Notes: a model not told the origin generated them from the letters alone. A stretch of 64,000 nt of DNA from Bradyrhizobium murdochi (GCF_000472965.1 NZ_AXAU01000024.1:27796-91795), one strand, 5' to 3'. Counted from the stretch's first letter, positions 17,379 to 26,606 are shown. A program made the numbers and translations.

Positions 17379-18383
17379 CTAGTCTGCTGCCTTGAGGCTC
17401 AGAAGGTAGGAGGCAAGCGCTTCCAGTTGCTGTGGCTGCAGGACGCGAAACTCAGGCATCAAGTTTCCGGGCTTGACGTGCTGGCCATCGACTATAAACC
17501 GCATCAGGTTTTCGCGGGTCAGCGGCAGGGTTTTGATGCCGACTGAGCGCCTCGCGCCGATGTGCGTCAGATCCGGACCGAGCGAGCCTGCAGCAGCGGT
17601 GCCGCGCACCGTGTGACATGCGCCGCAGCCGGCGGCGAGGAAGATCGATCTTCCGTGCAAGCCGATGTCGGTCTCAGGCGTCGCGGGCACCGTCGCCGCG
17701 CGCTCGAGCCAGGCCGCATAATCGGATGAGGACATCGCGATCACGTCCATGGCCATCAGGGCATGAGCCCCGCCGCAGTATTCGGCGCATTGTCCGCGAT
17801 AGACCCCCGGACGATCGACAGTGAGCTGCAATTGGGTTGTGCGCCCCGGGATCATATCGACCTTTCCACCAATGCTCGGCACCCAGAAACTGTGAATGAC
17901 GTCAGCAGCCTTGAGGTTCAATGTGACCGGAGATCCAACCGGAATACGAATCTCATTGGCGCTGGCAATCTGTGGACCAGCAGGAGCGTGGTACAGGACG
18001 CGCCACCACCATTGCTCTCCGACCACCTCGATGCTGACGGGGCTGCCACCGTGGGGCAGGTTGAGGTTCGAACGCATCACCCAAACGCCGTAGACTAGAA
18101 GCACCGTCAGCGTCACGGCAGGAAACGCGATGCCGAGCCAGATCACAGTGCTCTCTCGCGCCAGCGCTTGGCGTATTCGCAATGGCCCGCGGATGGCGAG
18201 CAATAACGTCACGATCACGAGGACGAGCACGAATGTCCCGAACCCGAACAGAAACCAGGCTACTTCGACAATCTGCACTGCCTGGAGACTGCTCGGATTC
18301 ATCACCGATTGAACATCGCTGGTGCAGCCGCCGAGAAGCATCGAGGCGCCAAACAGGTACCAGCATGGTCGGGCCGGTATCAT
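17379..18383 (-). CDS. ctaC: Cytochrome c oxidase subunit II with fused cytochrome c domain
   Basis: About 334 residues. The start at 18383 gives a lipoprotein-type signal (ASMLLGGCTS), then two membrane helices (about 40-62 and 82-102), the CuA domain with CAEYCGGAHALMAM and a C-terminal cytochrome c with CGACH. The CuA Cys-Cys, His and Met ligands are all present. This caa3-type layout resembles CoxM of Bradyrhizobium. The ATG overlaps the stop of the upstream cytochrome gene (ATGA). It receives electrons at the periplasmic face and passes them to subunit I, encoded directly downstream. Confidence 0.93.
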   Translation of the reverse strand: MIPARPCWYLFGASMLLGGCTSDVQSVMNPSSLQAVQIVEVAWFLFGFGTFVLVLVIVTLLLAIRGPLRIRQALARESTVIWLGIAFPAVTLTVLLVYGVWVMRSNLNLPHGGSPVSIEVVGEQWWWRVLYHAPAGPQIASANEIRIPVGSPVTLNLKAADVIHSFWVPSIGGKVDMIPGRTTQLQLTVDRPGVYRGQCAEYCGGAHALMAMDVIAMSSSDYAAWLERAATVPATPETDIGLHGRSIFLAAGCGACHTVRGTAAAGSLGPDLTHIGARRSVGIKTLPLTRENLMRFIVDGQHVKPGNLMPEFRVLQPQQLEALASYLLSLKAAD

Positions 18384-19510
18384 TGCTTCTCTTCTTTCGA
18401 AGTCGACGCGGTTGTTGATGCAAAATAGGCCGCGACGTCGTCGATCTGTTGCTCGTTTAGAGACCTGGCGATAGGCGCCATGATCGCATCGGTTGCTGAG
18501 GAGGATGTGATTCCCTTCCGCCAATTCCGCAGCCTATTGACGATGTAGGCGGCATGCTGTTCCGAAAGACGCGGATAGGCGTTGAGCGCTGCGGTGTTGT
18601 GACAATCCATACACGCAGGAATTTTTGCGTTCGGATCCCCCTGCGTCGCGAGTTCGCGCCCACGCTCGACGGCCGCAGCGCTCTCCAATCGGTTCGGCGC
18701 GCCCGGCCGCGCAAGCCCGGCATAATAGCGTGCTACCCGCTCGCGTTCGGCGGGGGAGAGTCCGCTCGCCACCGGCTGCATGATGCCGCTCGCACGGCGG
18801 CCCGCGGCAAAGTCTTCCAGCGCCGCAATCAGAAACTCGGCGGACTGACCGTGCAGCACCGGTACCAGGTGGCTCTTCGGTCCGCGGCGGTCCGCACCAT
18901 GACAACGCGCGCAGGCGCTCATTGCCCCCGACGTATCCTCGGTGGTAGCGATCTCTCTCCCAATCTGCGGCCGAATTGACAAGCCGCCAAGCGCCAATTC
19001 GCGATAGCCCGCCGCATCAAGGGTAGGCAGTTGCCTGAGAAAGGCGACTATTGCCCATACTTCGTCGTCGCGCTGTGCCGCGACCCAGGCCGGCATGCCG
19101 GTGTACTTAATGCCATGTTTGACAATCCAGAACAGCTCCCGATCGCGCCAATCCCGCACCGCCGTCGAAAGGTCAGGTGGGGGAGGCAACATGCGTTGCG
19201 CGATCGGATCGGTCGGAACGCCTGGTGCGCCGTGGCAATAGGCGCATCCATCGTGGAAATGGGCGGCGCCGAGTGCCGAGAGATCGTCGCTGTAGCTCTG
19301 CGGGGCCTCGATGCCAAGCGCATGAGTCCTTACGGAATTACGCATTCCGAATGTAAGAATGGCGTTGGTCAGCGCGAAGTGGCCACGACTTGCTGCAACG
19401 CTGTAAAGGCCGGACCATGCGAAGAGAAAGCCGCCGAGCGTGATTGCGATTAGGCCATAGAGAATGAAACGGATGGTTCGTATCAGGCGTGGGCGTGAAA
19501 CAAGGGGCAT
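18380..19510 (-). CDS. Membrane-anchored triheme cytochrome c
   Basis: A 376-residue protein with an uncleaved N-terminal anchor (about 12-32) and three heme c sites: CAYCH (about residue 90), CARCH (about 199) and CMDCH (about 300). Each lies in its own cytochrome c domain, the latter two in a diheme c4/c553-like arrangement (YPRLSEQHAAYI). It is between the CtaG-like gene (2 bases upstream) and subunit II (4-base overlap), so it is probably the direct electron donor or an electron relay for this oxidase. Confidence 0.88.
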   Translation of the reverse strand: MPLVSRPRLIRTIRFILYGLIAITLGGFLFAWSGLYSVAASRGHFALTNAILTFGMRNSVRTHALGIEAPQSYSDDLSALGAAHFHDGCAYCHGAPGVPTDPIAQRMLPPPPDLSTAVRDWRDRELFWIVKHGIKYTGMPAWVAAQRDDEVWAIVAFLRQLPTLDAAGYRELALGGLSIRPQIGREIATTEDTSGAMSACARCHGADRRGPKSHLVPVLHGQSAEFLIAALEDFAAGRRASGIMQPVASGLSPAERERVARYYAGLARPGAPNRLESAAAVERGRELATQGDPNAKIPACMDCHNTAALNAYPRLSEQHAAYIVNRLRNWRKGITSSSATDAIMAPIARSLNEQQIDDVAAYFASTTASTSKEEKQ

Positions 19511-19512
19511 CG

Positions 19513-20178
19513 CTAGCGGCCGATAGGGAGCCTGCCGTCCGGCATGGGAGCCGCCGATATCTCCGCGCGTGTTATTAACTGCACGGTGATGATCACGGCC
19601 GCGACCAGATAGCTGAGTGGACAGGCTGTGACCATGAGCAGGCCGGCTAGATGTTGATCCTCGAGCGCGTGATGCAATGAGAAATGTTCAGCAGCGCCAG
19701 CAAGATGGCCCGCGAACCCATAGAGTGTTCTCGGCGCGAAGATGAGCAGCGCCGCAAGCAGACATGTCAGCTTTCCTGTAAGCAGAAGCGCCGGAATAGT
19801 CTGCCACCGCGACGTGGTGGACGTTGTCAGCAGGGACAACCAAAAGAAGAGCCCAGCTAGCAACAGTGTTGCGTGGAACGTCAAACCAGCCGGCTGAGAC
19901 CGGAGGAGGAGGTCATGGACCGCCGGGGAATGCCACGTCCAGAGCAGAACAATCTGAAGGAAAGTCGCGGTCCAAAGCCAGATCGGTCGGGTGCCGCCGA
20001 TGTGCCGGCGGGTAATGATCAACGCGGCGACCGAGGGCGCGATGATATTCATCGACGCGATATGCAGCACCATATGGGTCGAGAAATGACCGAGATCGTA
20101 AACCAAAAGCACCGCCGCCCCAGTCAAGAGAACGGCAGTAGCGCTCGCGATGGCGGGACTGGTCATCCGGACGTTCAA
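19513..20178 (-). CDS. ctaG: CtaG-like cytochrome c oxidase assembly protein (caa3 type)
   Basis: A 221-residue multi-pass membrane protein with about six helices and conserved-looking His residues in HFSTHMVLHI, TWHSPAVHD and HFSLHHALEDQHLAGLLM. These fit the Caa3_CtaG family (PF09678), needed for CuB insertion in caa3-type oxidases. It is the first gene of the minus-strand oxidase operon. ATG at 20166 is an alternative start that keeps all helices. Confidence 0.82.
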   Translation of the reverse strand: MNVRMTSPAIASATAVLLTGAAVLLVYDLGHFSTHMVLHIASMNIIAPSVAALIITRRHIGGTRPIWLWTATFLQIVLLWTWHSPAVHDLLLRSQPAGLTFHATLLLAGLFFWLSLLTTSTTSRWQTIPALLLTGKLTCLLAALLIFAPRTLYGFAGHLAGAAEHFSLHHALEDQHLAGLLMVTACPLSYLVAAVIITVQLITRAEISAAPMPDGRLPIGR

Positions 20179-20352
20179 CGGCCTGGCTTATCGCCCTCAT
20201 CGGGCATCAAAGCATCAAGTCTAAGTTCCCAAAGATGTTCCCCCTTCGCGCGGCGCCGTTTGGCGCAGCGGCACCCTAAAGGAACTTACGGAACAAAACG
20301 GCATTGAAGATGCGGCGTTCATGGCTCGCAAAACGCGAAGCAGGAGCATGAT

Positions 20353-20775
20353 ATGGCTCGGAGATCGATCTGGACGCGGTACGGGTTCGCCTGGGTCACC
20401 GGGGCTTTATTTCTGATCACGCTGACCGGTCACTGGATATTCGGTTGGTATGCCTACGCGAACGAGCAGCTTGCGCTCAAGCAGCCAGTTGAAATCAGCG
20501 ACTACACCATGCAGATGATGCGTGACATGCTGGAGAACTGGCAATCTGAGTTTTTGCAGTTGCTTTGGCAGGTTGCAGGTCTGGCCATTCTATTGCACGT
20601 CGGCTCGCCGCAATCCAAGGAGGGCGAGGACCGGATAGAGGCCAAGATCGACGCTATATTGCTTGCTGTGGAGCCGAAGAAGGGCGACACCCTCCTGAAG
20701 GAAATCGATGACGAGTATGAAGGGCGTCATACGGACACCGGCTTTGTACGGAAGCTGGAGCGTCGACATAGCTGA
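20353..20775 (+). CDS. Small membrane protein, DUF6766-like
   Basis: A 140-residue protein with one clear N-terminal membrane helix (about 10-30, FAWVTGALFLITLTGHWIF) and a second hydrophobic segment (about 68-82), then a charged cytoplasmic tail. The stretch WQSEFLQLLWQ resembles the DUF6766 family as I remember it; this is not verified. AGGAG lies ten bases before the ATG. It is divergent from the ctaG-like gene with a 174-base spacer. Function unknown. Confidence 0.65.
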   Translation: MARRSIWTRYGFAWVTGALFLITLTGHWIFGWYAYANEQLALKQPVEISDYTMQMMRDMLENWQSEFLQLLWQVAGLAILLHVGSPQSKEGEDRIEAKIDAILLAVEPKKGDTLLKEIDDEYEGRHTDTGFVRKLERRHS

Positions 20776-20955
20776 GCCCACCGTCGGCCGGCCGCACGTG
20801 GTGCATGTCGAGCTCGCATAGCGGTATGACCTCCGTAAGCCGATCAGGCGAGCCGCGGGCCGGCTCATGTGAGCGGCATCGCTCTCGGCAAGAGTGACGT
20901 GCCCTGATTCCTTGTTGTACGATCCCGATCGACGACAACCTGGGATGTATCCGCA

Positions 20956-22125
20956 ATGGCGAAAATCAGGATCGGTCTGGCCGGCTGCGGCTTCGTGTCC
21001 GAGCTGCACATGCATGCCTATCGGCGCGTTTATGGCGTGGATGTCGAGGTCAAGGCTGTTGCAGCGAGGGGCAGTTATGTCCTCGAGTTTGCCAATCGTC
21101 ACCAGATCCCGACGGTCTATCGCAGCTTTGGCGATCTGATTGCCGACAGCGAGCTCGATGTGATCGACATCTGCACGCCGCCCAACTTGCACACTTCAAT
21201 GATTGTCGATGCGATGCAGGCCGGCAAACACGTTATCTGCGAAAAGCCGTTCGCCGGCTATTTCGGCCGGGATGGTGACAAAGCGCCGATCGGCAAGCAC
21301 GTGTCGAAGGCGTTGATGTATGAGCGCGTGTTGGACGAAATGGCGGAGACCCGTGCGGCGATCAACAGGACCGGCAAGCTCTTCATGTATGCGGAAGATT
21401 GGATTTACGCGCCGGCGGTGACCAAGACCGCCGAGATCCTCAAGGCCACGAAAGACAAGATCCTGTTCATGAAGGGGGAGGAGAGTCACTCCGGCTCGCA
21501 CGCGGCGCACGCCGCGCAATGGGCGATGACCGGCGGCGGCTCGCTGATCCGGATGGGATGTCATCCGCTCTCGGCGGTGCTATATCTCAAGCAGGTCGAG
21601 GCAAAGGCTCGCGGCGAGACGATCAGCGTTGCGAGCGTGACGTGTGACGTCGGCAATGTCACGGCTATCCTCAAACCGGAGGAGCGCACCTACATCAAGG
21701 CCAATCCGGTCGACGTCGAGGATTGGGGCACGCTCACGGCGACCTTCTCCGACGGCACCAAGGCGACGGTGCTTTCCGGCGACATGATCATGGGTGGCGT
21801 CCGCAACGTGATCGAGACCTATACCAGCGGCGGCTCGCTGTTCGCCAACATCACGCCGAACACGCACATGATGAGTTACCAGACCAGTGAGGAGAAGCTC
21901 GCCGGCGTCTATATCACCGAAAAGGTCGACCGCAAGACCGGCTGGCAATATGTCTGCCTCGAGGAGGAGTGGACGCGCGGCTATACGCAGGAAATCCAGG
22001 ACTTCATGGAGTGCGTCGCCAGCGGCCGGCAACCGCTCTCCGATCTGGCGCTGGCCTTCGAGACGATCAAGGTCAACTACGCCGGCTATTGGGCGGCAGA
22101 GGAGGGACGGCGCGTCACGCTGTGA
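20956..22125 (+). CDS. Gfo/Idh/MocA-family NAD(P)-dependent oxidoreductase
   Basis: A 389-residue dehydrogenase with an N-terminal Rossmann fold (IGLAGCGFVSELHMHAY) and the EKPFAGYFG segment holding the catalytic Lys of the family. The C-terminal alpha/beta domain (about 135-360) has GGGSLIRMGCHPL in the substrate-binding position. Such enzymes act on sugars, inositols or sugar acids; the substrate is not evident. It appears monocistronic and is convergent with an ABC binding protein gene across a palindromic repeat. Confidence 0.85.
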   Translation: MAKIRIGLAGCGFVSELHMHAYRRVYGVDVEVKAVAARGSYVLEFANRHQIPTVYRSFGDLIADSELDVIDICTPPNLHTSMIVDAMQAGKHVICEKPFAGYFGRDGDKAPIGKHVSKALMYERVLDEMAETRAAINRTGKLFMYAEDWIYAPAVTKTAEILKATKDKILFMKGEESHSGSHAAHAAQWAMTGGGSLIRMGCHPLSAVLYLKQVEAKARGETISVASVTCDVGNVTAILKPEERTYIKANPVDVEDWGTLTATFSDGTKATVLSGDMIMGGVRNVIETYTSGGSLFANITPNTHMMSYQTSEEKLAGVYITEKVDRKTGWQYVCLEEEWTRGYTQEIQDFMECVASGRQPLSDLALAFETIKVNYAGYWAAEEGRRVTL

Positions 22126-22163
22126 GCCGCTGGCATTGATCCCATCGTGGCGCGTCCGGGCCA

Positions 22164-22270
22164 CATGGTTCGAGACGCCGCTTCGCGGCTCCTCACCATG
22201 AGGGTCTGGTAGCTCGCGCGATGCAAGACCTCATCCTGAGGAGCGCGCAACGCGCGCGTCTCGAAGGATG
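22164..22270. repeat. Intergenic long inverted repeat of Bradyrhizobium type
   Basis: The left arm (22164-22203, from CATGGTTCGAGACGC to CACCATGAGG) and the right arm (22229-22270, from CCTCATCCTGAGGAGC to GTCTCGAAGGATG) are near-perfect inverted copies of about 40 bases around a 25-base spacer. Each arm also holds its own small GC hairpin. It lies between two convergent genes. The same kind of sequence recurs between genes in Bradyrhizobium and Rhodopseudomonas genomes; a role as a transcription end or a non-autonomous mobile repeat is possible. Confidence 0.75.
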
Positions 22271-22284
22271 AAGCCCCGAACGTT

Positions 22285-23595
22285 CTACGCCGCGTAGACC
22301 GATGATTTCGGCAGCGGGAACACCGGATCCCGCGTCCTGATGTTGGTGGGCCAGACCACCGAGATATGCTCGCCGGCATTTTGCATCACGACCGGCGTTG
22401 AGCGCTCGTTCTGCCCGGAGAGCGGCGTGCCGGGCCGATAGAATTTCACGCCGTAGCCCTGGATGGTGCCGCCCGGCGGGATGTCCACGTCGAGCGCCGC
22501 CTTGCGAACCGCTTCGGGATCGAAGCCGCCGTATTTCTCCTTGGCCACGGGCAGCACGTTGTTGAGCAGGATCCAGGTCTGGTTGAAACCCATCGAGCAA
22601 TGCGGCGGAACGTCGGTCGCGCTGGTTTTTTCCTTGTAGTGGGCGACCATGACCTTGGTGAGATCGCCGATGCCGGGCGCGAGTTTCGCGGGATCAAGCA
22701 ATTGCGCCGGCACCGGATCGATGTTGCAGAAATTGTCGATGTCCGCGCCGAAGGTCGCGCGCAACTTGTCGAGCTGGCTGTAGCCTGCGCCGGCGCCGAA
22801 CAGCATCTTGAACTTGAGGCCGTTCTCGCGCGCCTGGCGCAGGAACAGAGTGATGTCGGGATTGTATCCGGCATGGGAAATCACGTCAGCCCTGGCGCGC
22901 TTGATCTTGGTCACCAGCACCGACAGGTCGGGGGCGGATGCAGAATAGCCCTCCTTGAGCACGACTTGCAGGCCGGCCTCCTTCGCATAGGCTTCGTCGG
23001 CCACGGCGACGCCGACCCCGTAAGGGCCGTCCTCGTGAATCAGCGCGACCTTGACGTCCTTGGGCTCCATGCCGAGTTTGGCTTTGGCGTGCTCGCTGAT
23101 GAAGCTCGCAAAGGCCTGGCCATACTGATCGGAATGAATCTGTGCGCGGAAGACGTATTGCAGGTTCTTGTCCTTGAAGACGGCGGTAGAAACCGCAGTC
23201 GTGATCCAGAGAATCTTTTTCTGCTGTTCGACCTTGGCTGAGAGCGGGACCGCGTGCGAACTCGCATAGACACCGTTGATGATGTCGATCTTCTCCTGGT
23301 CGATCAGGCGATTGGCCTCATTGATCGCCACATCTGGCTTGCTCTGGGAATCGGCAGCGACGGGGACAACCTTGTACTTGCCGCCGATGCCGCCCTTTTC
23401 GTTGACGAGGTCGATGGCAATCTGCGCGCCAATCGAGGAGGCGACCGACCCGCCGGCGGCAAAGGGGCCGGTCAAGTCGTAGATCAGGCCGATGCGTACC
23501 GTCTCGGCTTGTGCCTGCGCGCGGGTCCAATCGAAGCTGAATGCAGCAGCCGCCGCCGCAGAAGTCTTCAGCAGTGTTCTGCGTGAAGTCGGCAT
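22285..23595 (-). CDS. ABC transporter substrate-binding protein, LivJ type, Tat-exported
   Basis: A 436-residue receptor of the branched-chain amino acid type. The N-terminus is a twin-arginine signal (TSRRTLLKTSAAAAAAF, cleavage near AQAQA). The mature part begins ETVRIGLIYDLTGPFAAGGS, typical of the Peripla_BP_6 fold. No permease or ATPase gene is adjacent, so it is an orphan here. Proteins of this subgroup are often linked to aromatic or small organic acid uptake, but the ligand cannot be told. Confidence 0.85.
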   Translation of the reverse strand: MPTSRRTLLKTSAAAAAAFSFDWTRAQAQAETVRIGLIYDLTGPFAAGGSVASSIGAQIAIDLVNEKGGIGGKYKVVPVAADSQSKPDVAINEANRLIDQEKIDIINGVYASSHAVPLSAKVEQQKKILWITTAVSTAVFKDKNLQYVFRAQIHSDQYGQAFASFISEHAKAKLGMEPKDVKVALIHEDGPYGVGVAVADEAYAKEAGLQVVLKEGYSASAPDLSVLVTKIKRARADVISHAGYNPDITLFLRQARENGLKFKMLFGAGAGYSQLDKLRATFGADIDNFCNIDPVPAQLLDPAKLAPGIGDLTKVMVAHYKEKTSATDVPPHCSMGFNQTWILLNNVLPVAKEKYGGFDPEAVRKAALDVDIPPGGTIQGYGVKFYRPGTPLSGQNERSTPVVMQNAGEHISVVWPTNIRTRDPVFPLPKSSVYAA

Positions 23596-24180
23596 CGTCT
23601 CCTCCCACTGAACTATTATTATCGTCGGGACTGGTTCTTCCCGTTTTCAATCAAGTATTTGGAGAATACGGCGAGAAGTCAACCTGCGCGCATGCTCGTC
23701 ATTGGACACTTGTGGCAGTGCAAACTCGGTTTGGTAGGCGCGAGGGCAGGGCTCACCGACTAAAGTCTGGTAGAGGACGGGATGTGGAGCAAGGAGACCG
23801 CGCCGCGTGCATTGTCGTGTGTCGGGAGAATCCGATGTTGATGATGGCCAGCACGGGCGCGGCGATCACCAAGAGCAGGCGTCTTCATTGAATGCCATGT
23901 CGAAGGCGATCGCGGTGGACTGACCGAGGTGCGTTCGAACTGACTGCCCGCTTCGGGCGGCGAAGGCTTGCTTATCTCGCGCAGCGCCTGGAACACGGCA
24001 AAATGCAATTTGCTGCGATTGGGTCAAACGAACCGAGTGGTGTGAAAACAGGAAGGTCGCACGTGACAATTTGTCCGCCGCCTCTTTTTGGCCGGGTTCG
24101 CCCTTTCAGTTTGTGATATCTGAATCCACTTACGCACTAGACCATCGCCCGATGGCATCAATCCAGAACGCGAGACGAAA
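23596..24180. other. Gene-free spacer upstream of the Rieske gene
   Basis: 585 bases between divergent genes without a supported coding region. Open frames of 60-110 codons have no recognisable product and overlap one another on both strands. The promoters of the binding protein gene and of the Rieske/PQQ operon must lie here; none stands out by eye. Confidence 0.6.
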
Positions 24181-24774
24181 ATGTCATCGCCTTCAGATCA
24201 GACCCGGCGCACGATCATCCTGACCGCTCTCGCCACTGCGGTGCACGCATCGGCGCCTCGATCGGCCGCCGCCGAGGAGGACGCCCCTGGCAGCGACCTG
24301 CGACCGCAAAAAGCCGACGTCCTGGTCTTCGCCGAGGGGGATCATGCGGGTGAGGTTATCAAGCCGGAGAATCTAGAGCTCGGCGGACCGTTCGTGCGCG
24401 CCTGGCCAAAGGATCCCAAGACCTCGGTGATCCGAAAAGGTTCGCGGTTGAATGAGGTGGTGGTTGTAAAGCTTGATCCAGCCGAACTTGATGACGACAC
24501 GCGCCCGCGGTCGGCTGACGGCATCGTAGCGTATTCGGTTATTTGTTCCCACGCCGGGTGCCCCATCACGGCGTGGGGGAAGGAAGCGCAGGGCGACAAG
24601 GACGTCCTGAAGTGCGTTTGCCATAATTCCGAGTTCGACCCCCGGCAAAGCGCGCAAGTGGTGTTTGGACCGGCGCCGCGGCGCCTTGCTGCACTTCCCC
24701 TGGCGGTGGCCGACGGTACGCTCACCGTCGTTGGAACATTCATTGGAAAGGTAGGAGCACTGCAAGGAGGGTGA
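24181..24774 (+). CDS. Rieske [2Fe-2S] protein paired with PQQ dehydrogenase
   Basis: A 197-residue protein with a twin-arginine-like leader (DQTRRTIILTAL, processed near RSAAA) and a Rieske domain in the C-terminal half. Cluster ligands and disulfide Cys are in CSHAGCPI and CVCHNSEFD; PAPRRLAALPLAV follows as the usual Pro loop. It resembles the iron-sulfur subunit of bc1 complexes, but no cytochrome b gene is near. The PQQ alcohol dehydrogenase follows after 66 bases, so it may carry electrons from that enzyme in the periplasm. The electron partner role is inference. Confidence 0.85.
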   Translation: MSSPSDQTRRTIILTALATAVHASAPRSAAAEEDAPGSDLRPQKADVLVFAEGDHAGEVIKPENLELGGPFVRAWPKDPKTSVIRKGSRLNEVVVVKLDPAELDDDTRPRSADGIVAYSVICSHAGCPITAWGKEAQGDKDVLKCVCHNSEFDPRQSAQVVFGPAPRRLAALPLAVADGTLTVVGTFIGKVGALQGG

Positions 24775-24840
24775 CGGCCGCCCGCATCAGATGCCGCACA
24801 ACTAAACAAGATGAAGAAAACAAACAGGGAGGTAGCGTCT

Positions 24841-26571
24841 ATGACCATGAAGCAATGGCTATTGTCGAGCTTTGTCGCGTCCACGTGCCTGTTTTCAATC
24901 GCTGCCTTTGCCGGCCCGATTGAGAAATACACCCCAGTGACCGCCGACCGCCTGAAGAACCCGGAACCCGGTAATTGGATGCTCTATCGGCGAACCTATG
25001 ACGGCCAGGGATATAGCCCGCTCGACCAGATCAACACCTCGAACGTGAAAGACCTGGTACCGGCGTGGACCTTCTCCACCGGCGTGATTGAAGGGCACGA
25101 GGCTCCCCCGATCGTGAATAACGGCGTGATGTTCGTCACGACTCCGATGGGCCAGGTGATCGCCCTGAACGCCAAGACAGGCGAAGAGTACTGGCGTTAC
25201 AAACGCCAGCTCCCCGACGATCTCTTCCAATTGCACCCGACGAACCGCGGGGTGGGATTGTGGCAAGACAAGCTGTACCTGGCTACAACGGATGACCATG
25301 TGGTCGCGCTCGATGCCAGAACGGGCAAGGTCCTCTGGGATACCAAAGTCCAGGACTACAAAAAGGGTCAGTACCTGACCCTGATGCCGCTCATTGTCGA
25401 CGGAAAGGTTATCGTCGGTGCTGCCGGCGGTGAATTCGGCGTGCGGGGCTATGTCGTCGCGTATGATGCCAATAACGGCAAAGAATTGTGGCGGACCTTC
25501 ACCATTCCCGGCCCAGGTGAACCCGGCCACGAGACGTGGAGCGGCGACGACTGGAAAACGGGTGGCGGCTCTGCGTGGATGACGGGCAACTACGATCCCG
25601 ACACCAGGACCATTTACTGGGGCACCGGCAACGCCGCGCCTTGGCCGGGAGATACTCACCCCGGCGACAATCTTTACACAACCTCAGTGCTAGCGCTCGA
25701 CCCGGATAGCGGCAAGATCAAAACCTATTTCCAGTACCATCAAAACGATTCCTGGGATTGGGACGAGGTGGAAGCACCAATGCTGGTCGACGTGCAGAGG
25801 GATGGACGCATCTTCAAGGGCCTCATCCATCCGGGACGCAACGCGATCTTCTGGGTACTCGAGCGCAAGCCAGACAGCATCAAGTATGTAGCCGGCTGGC
25901 CTTATGTCTATACCGACGTCTGGAAGGGCATTGAGCCCGAGACGGGCAAGCCGATTGTCGATCCGGCTCACAAGCCAGTTATGGGCAAGCGGGTTGACTT
26001 CTGTCCGTCATTATGGGGCGGCAAGGATTGGCCGTCGGCGGCCTATAGTCCGAAGACCCGCTTTGTCTATGTTCCGGCCAACGAGAATTTCTGCGGCGGC
26101 TTTACCGGCGAGAAGGTGCCGTTGGTTCCCGGTCAGCTTTGGCTCGGGACAAAGCCCGAAGATATCGGCCTGAAGGTTCGCTCCGGCGCCACTCATTTTG
26201 GCGAGCTGCAGGCCTGGGATCCGGGCACGGGAAAGAAGGTCTGGTCGCACAATTTCCCCAGATCGCAGCTGTTTGGTTCGGTGACGGCGACCGCGGGCGA
26301 TCTCGTCTTTGTGGGCGGTACCAATGACCGGATGTTCCGCGCCTTTCATGCCAAGACAGGCGAACTGCTTTGGGAACAGAAGACCAACTCCGGCATCGTG
26401 GGTATGCCGATCGCGTATGAAATCGATGGGACGCAGTATATCGCTGTCCAGTCGGGCTGGGGCGTAGACGCGCAGCGCATCCAGGACTCATTGGTGACTC
26501 AGAACAATGTCGGTCTTGAGAATAACGTGCCCCAGGGCGGCGTTGTCTGGGTCTTTGCCCTCAAGAAGTAA
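24841..26571 (+). CDS. PQQ-dependent alcohol dehydrogenase, lanthanide-type metal site, no vicinal disulfide
   Basis: A 576-residue periplasmic quinoprotein. Signal peptide 1-24 (ending AAFA), eight-bladed propeller. Metal ligands match lanthanide enzymes: Glu198 (GGEFG), Asn264 (GTGNAAP), catalytic Asp306 and Asp308 in DSWDWDEVE. Where XoxF has CCDTVNRG, this protein has QLHPTNRG, so the adjacent-Cys ring near PQQ is absent. AGGGAGG eight bases upstream fixes ATG 24841; the ATG at 24811 lies outside the signal peptide. The substrate is probably a primary alcohol. It ends at a strong terminator and is convergent with genes for an aldehyde-type oxidoreductase. Confidence 0.9.
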   Translation: MTMKQWLLSSFVASTCLFSIAAFAGPIEKYTPVTADRLKNPEPGNWMLYRRTYDGQGYSPLDQINTSNVKDLVPAWTFSTGVIEGHEAPPIVNNGVMFVTTPMGQVIALNAKTGEEYWRYKRQLPDDLFQLHPTNRGVGLWQDKLYLATTDDHVVALDARTGKVLWDTKVQDYKKGQYLTLMPLIVDGKVIVGAAGGEFGVRGYVVAYDANNGKELWRTFTIPGPGEPGHETWSGDDWKTGGGSAWMTGNYDPDTRTIYWGTGNAAPWPGDTHPGDNLYTTSVLALDPDSGKIKTYFQYHQNDSWDWDEVEAPMLVDVQRDGRIFKGLIHPGRNAIFWVLERKPDSIKYVAGWPYVYTDVWKGIEPETGKPIVDPAHKPVMGKRVDFCPSLWGGKDWPSAAYSPKTRFVYVPANENFCGGFTGEKVPLVPGQLWLGTKPEDIGLKVRSGATHFGELQAWDPGTGKKVWSHNFPRSQLFGSVTATAGDLVFVGGTNDRMFRAFHAKTGELLWEQKTNSGIVGMPIAYEIDGTQYIAVQSGWGVDAQRIQDSLVTQNNVGLENNVPQGGVVWVFALKK

Positions 26572-26606
26572 CTGCCAGAGAGCGACGGCAACGGAGCGGC
26601 AAGAAA

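Noticed and set aside
20281..20319. GGAAC copies upstream of the small membrane protein resembling EcfG sites
   Set aside because: The spacing to CGTT is 21 bases or more, outside the accepted 15-17 range.
22285..23595. Binding protein as part of the adjacent oxidoreductase pathway
   Set aside because: The two genes are convergent and separated by a repeat; nothing ties them functionally.
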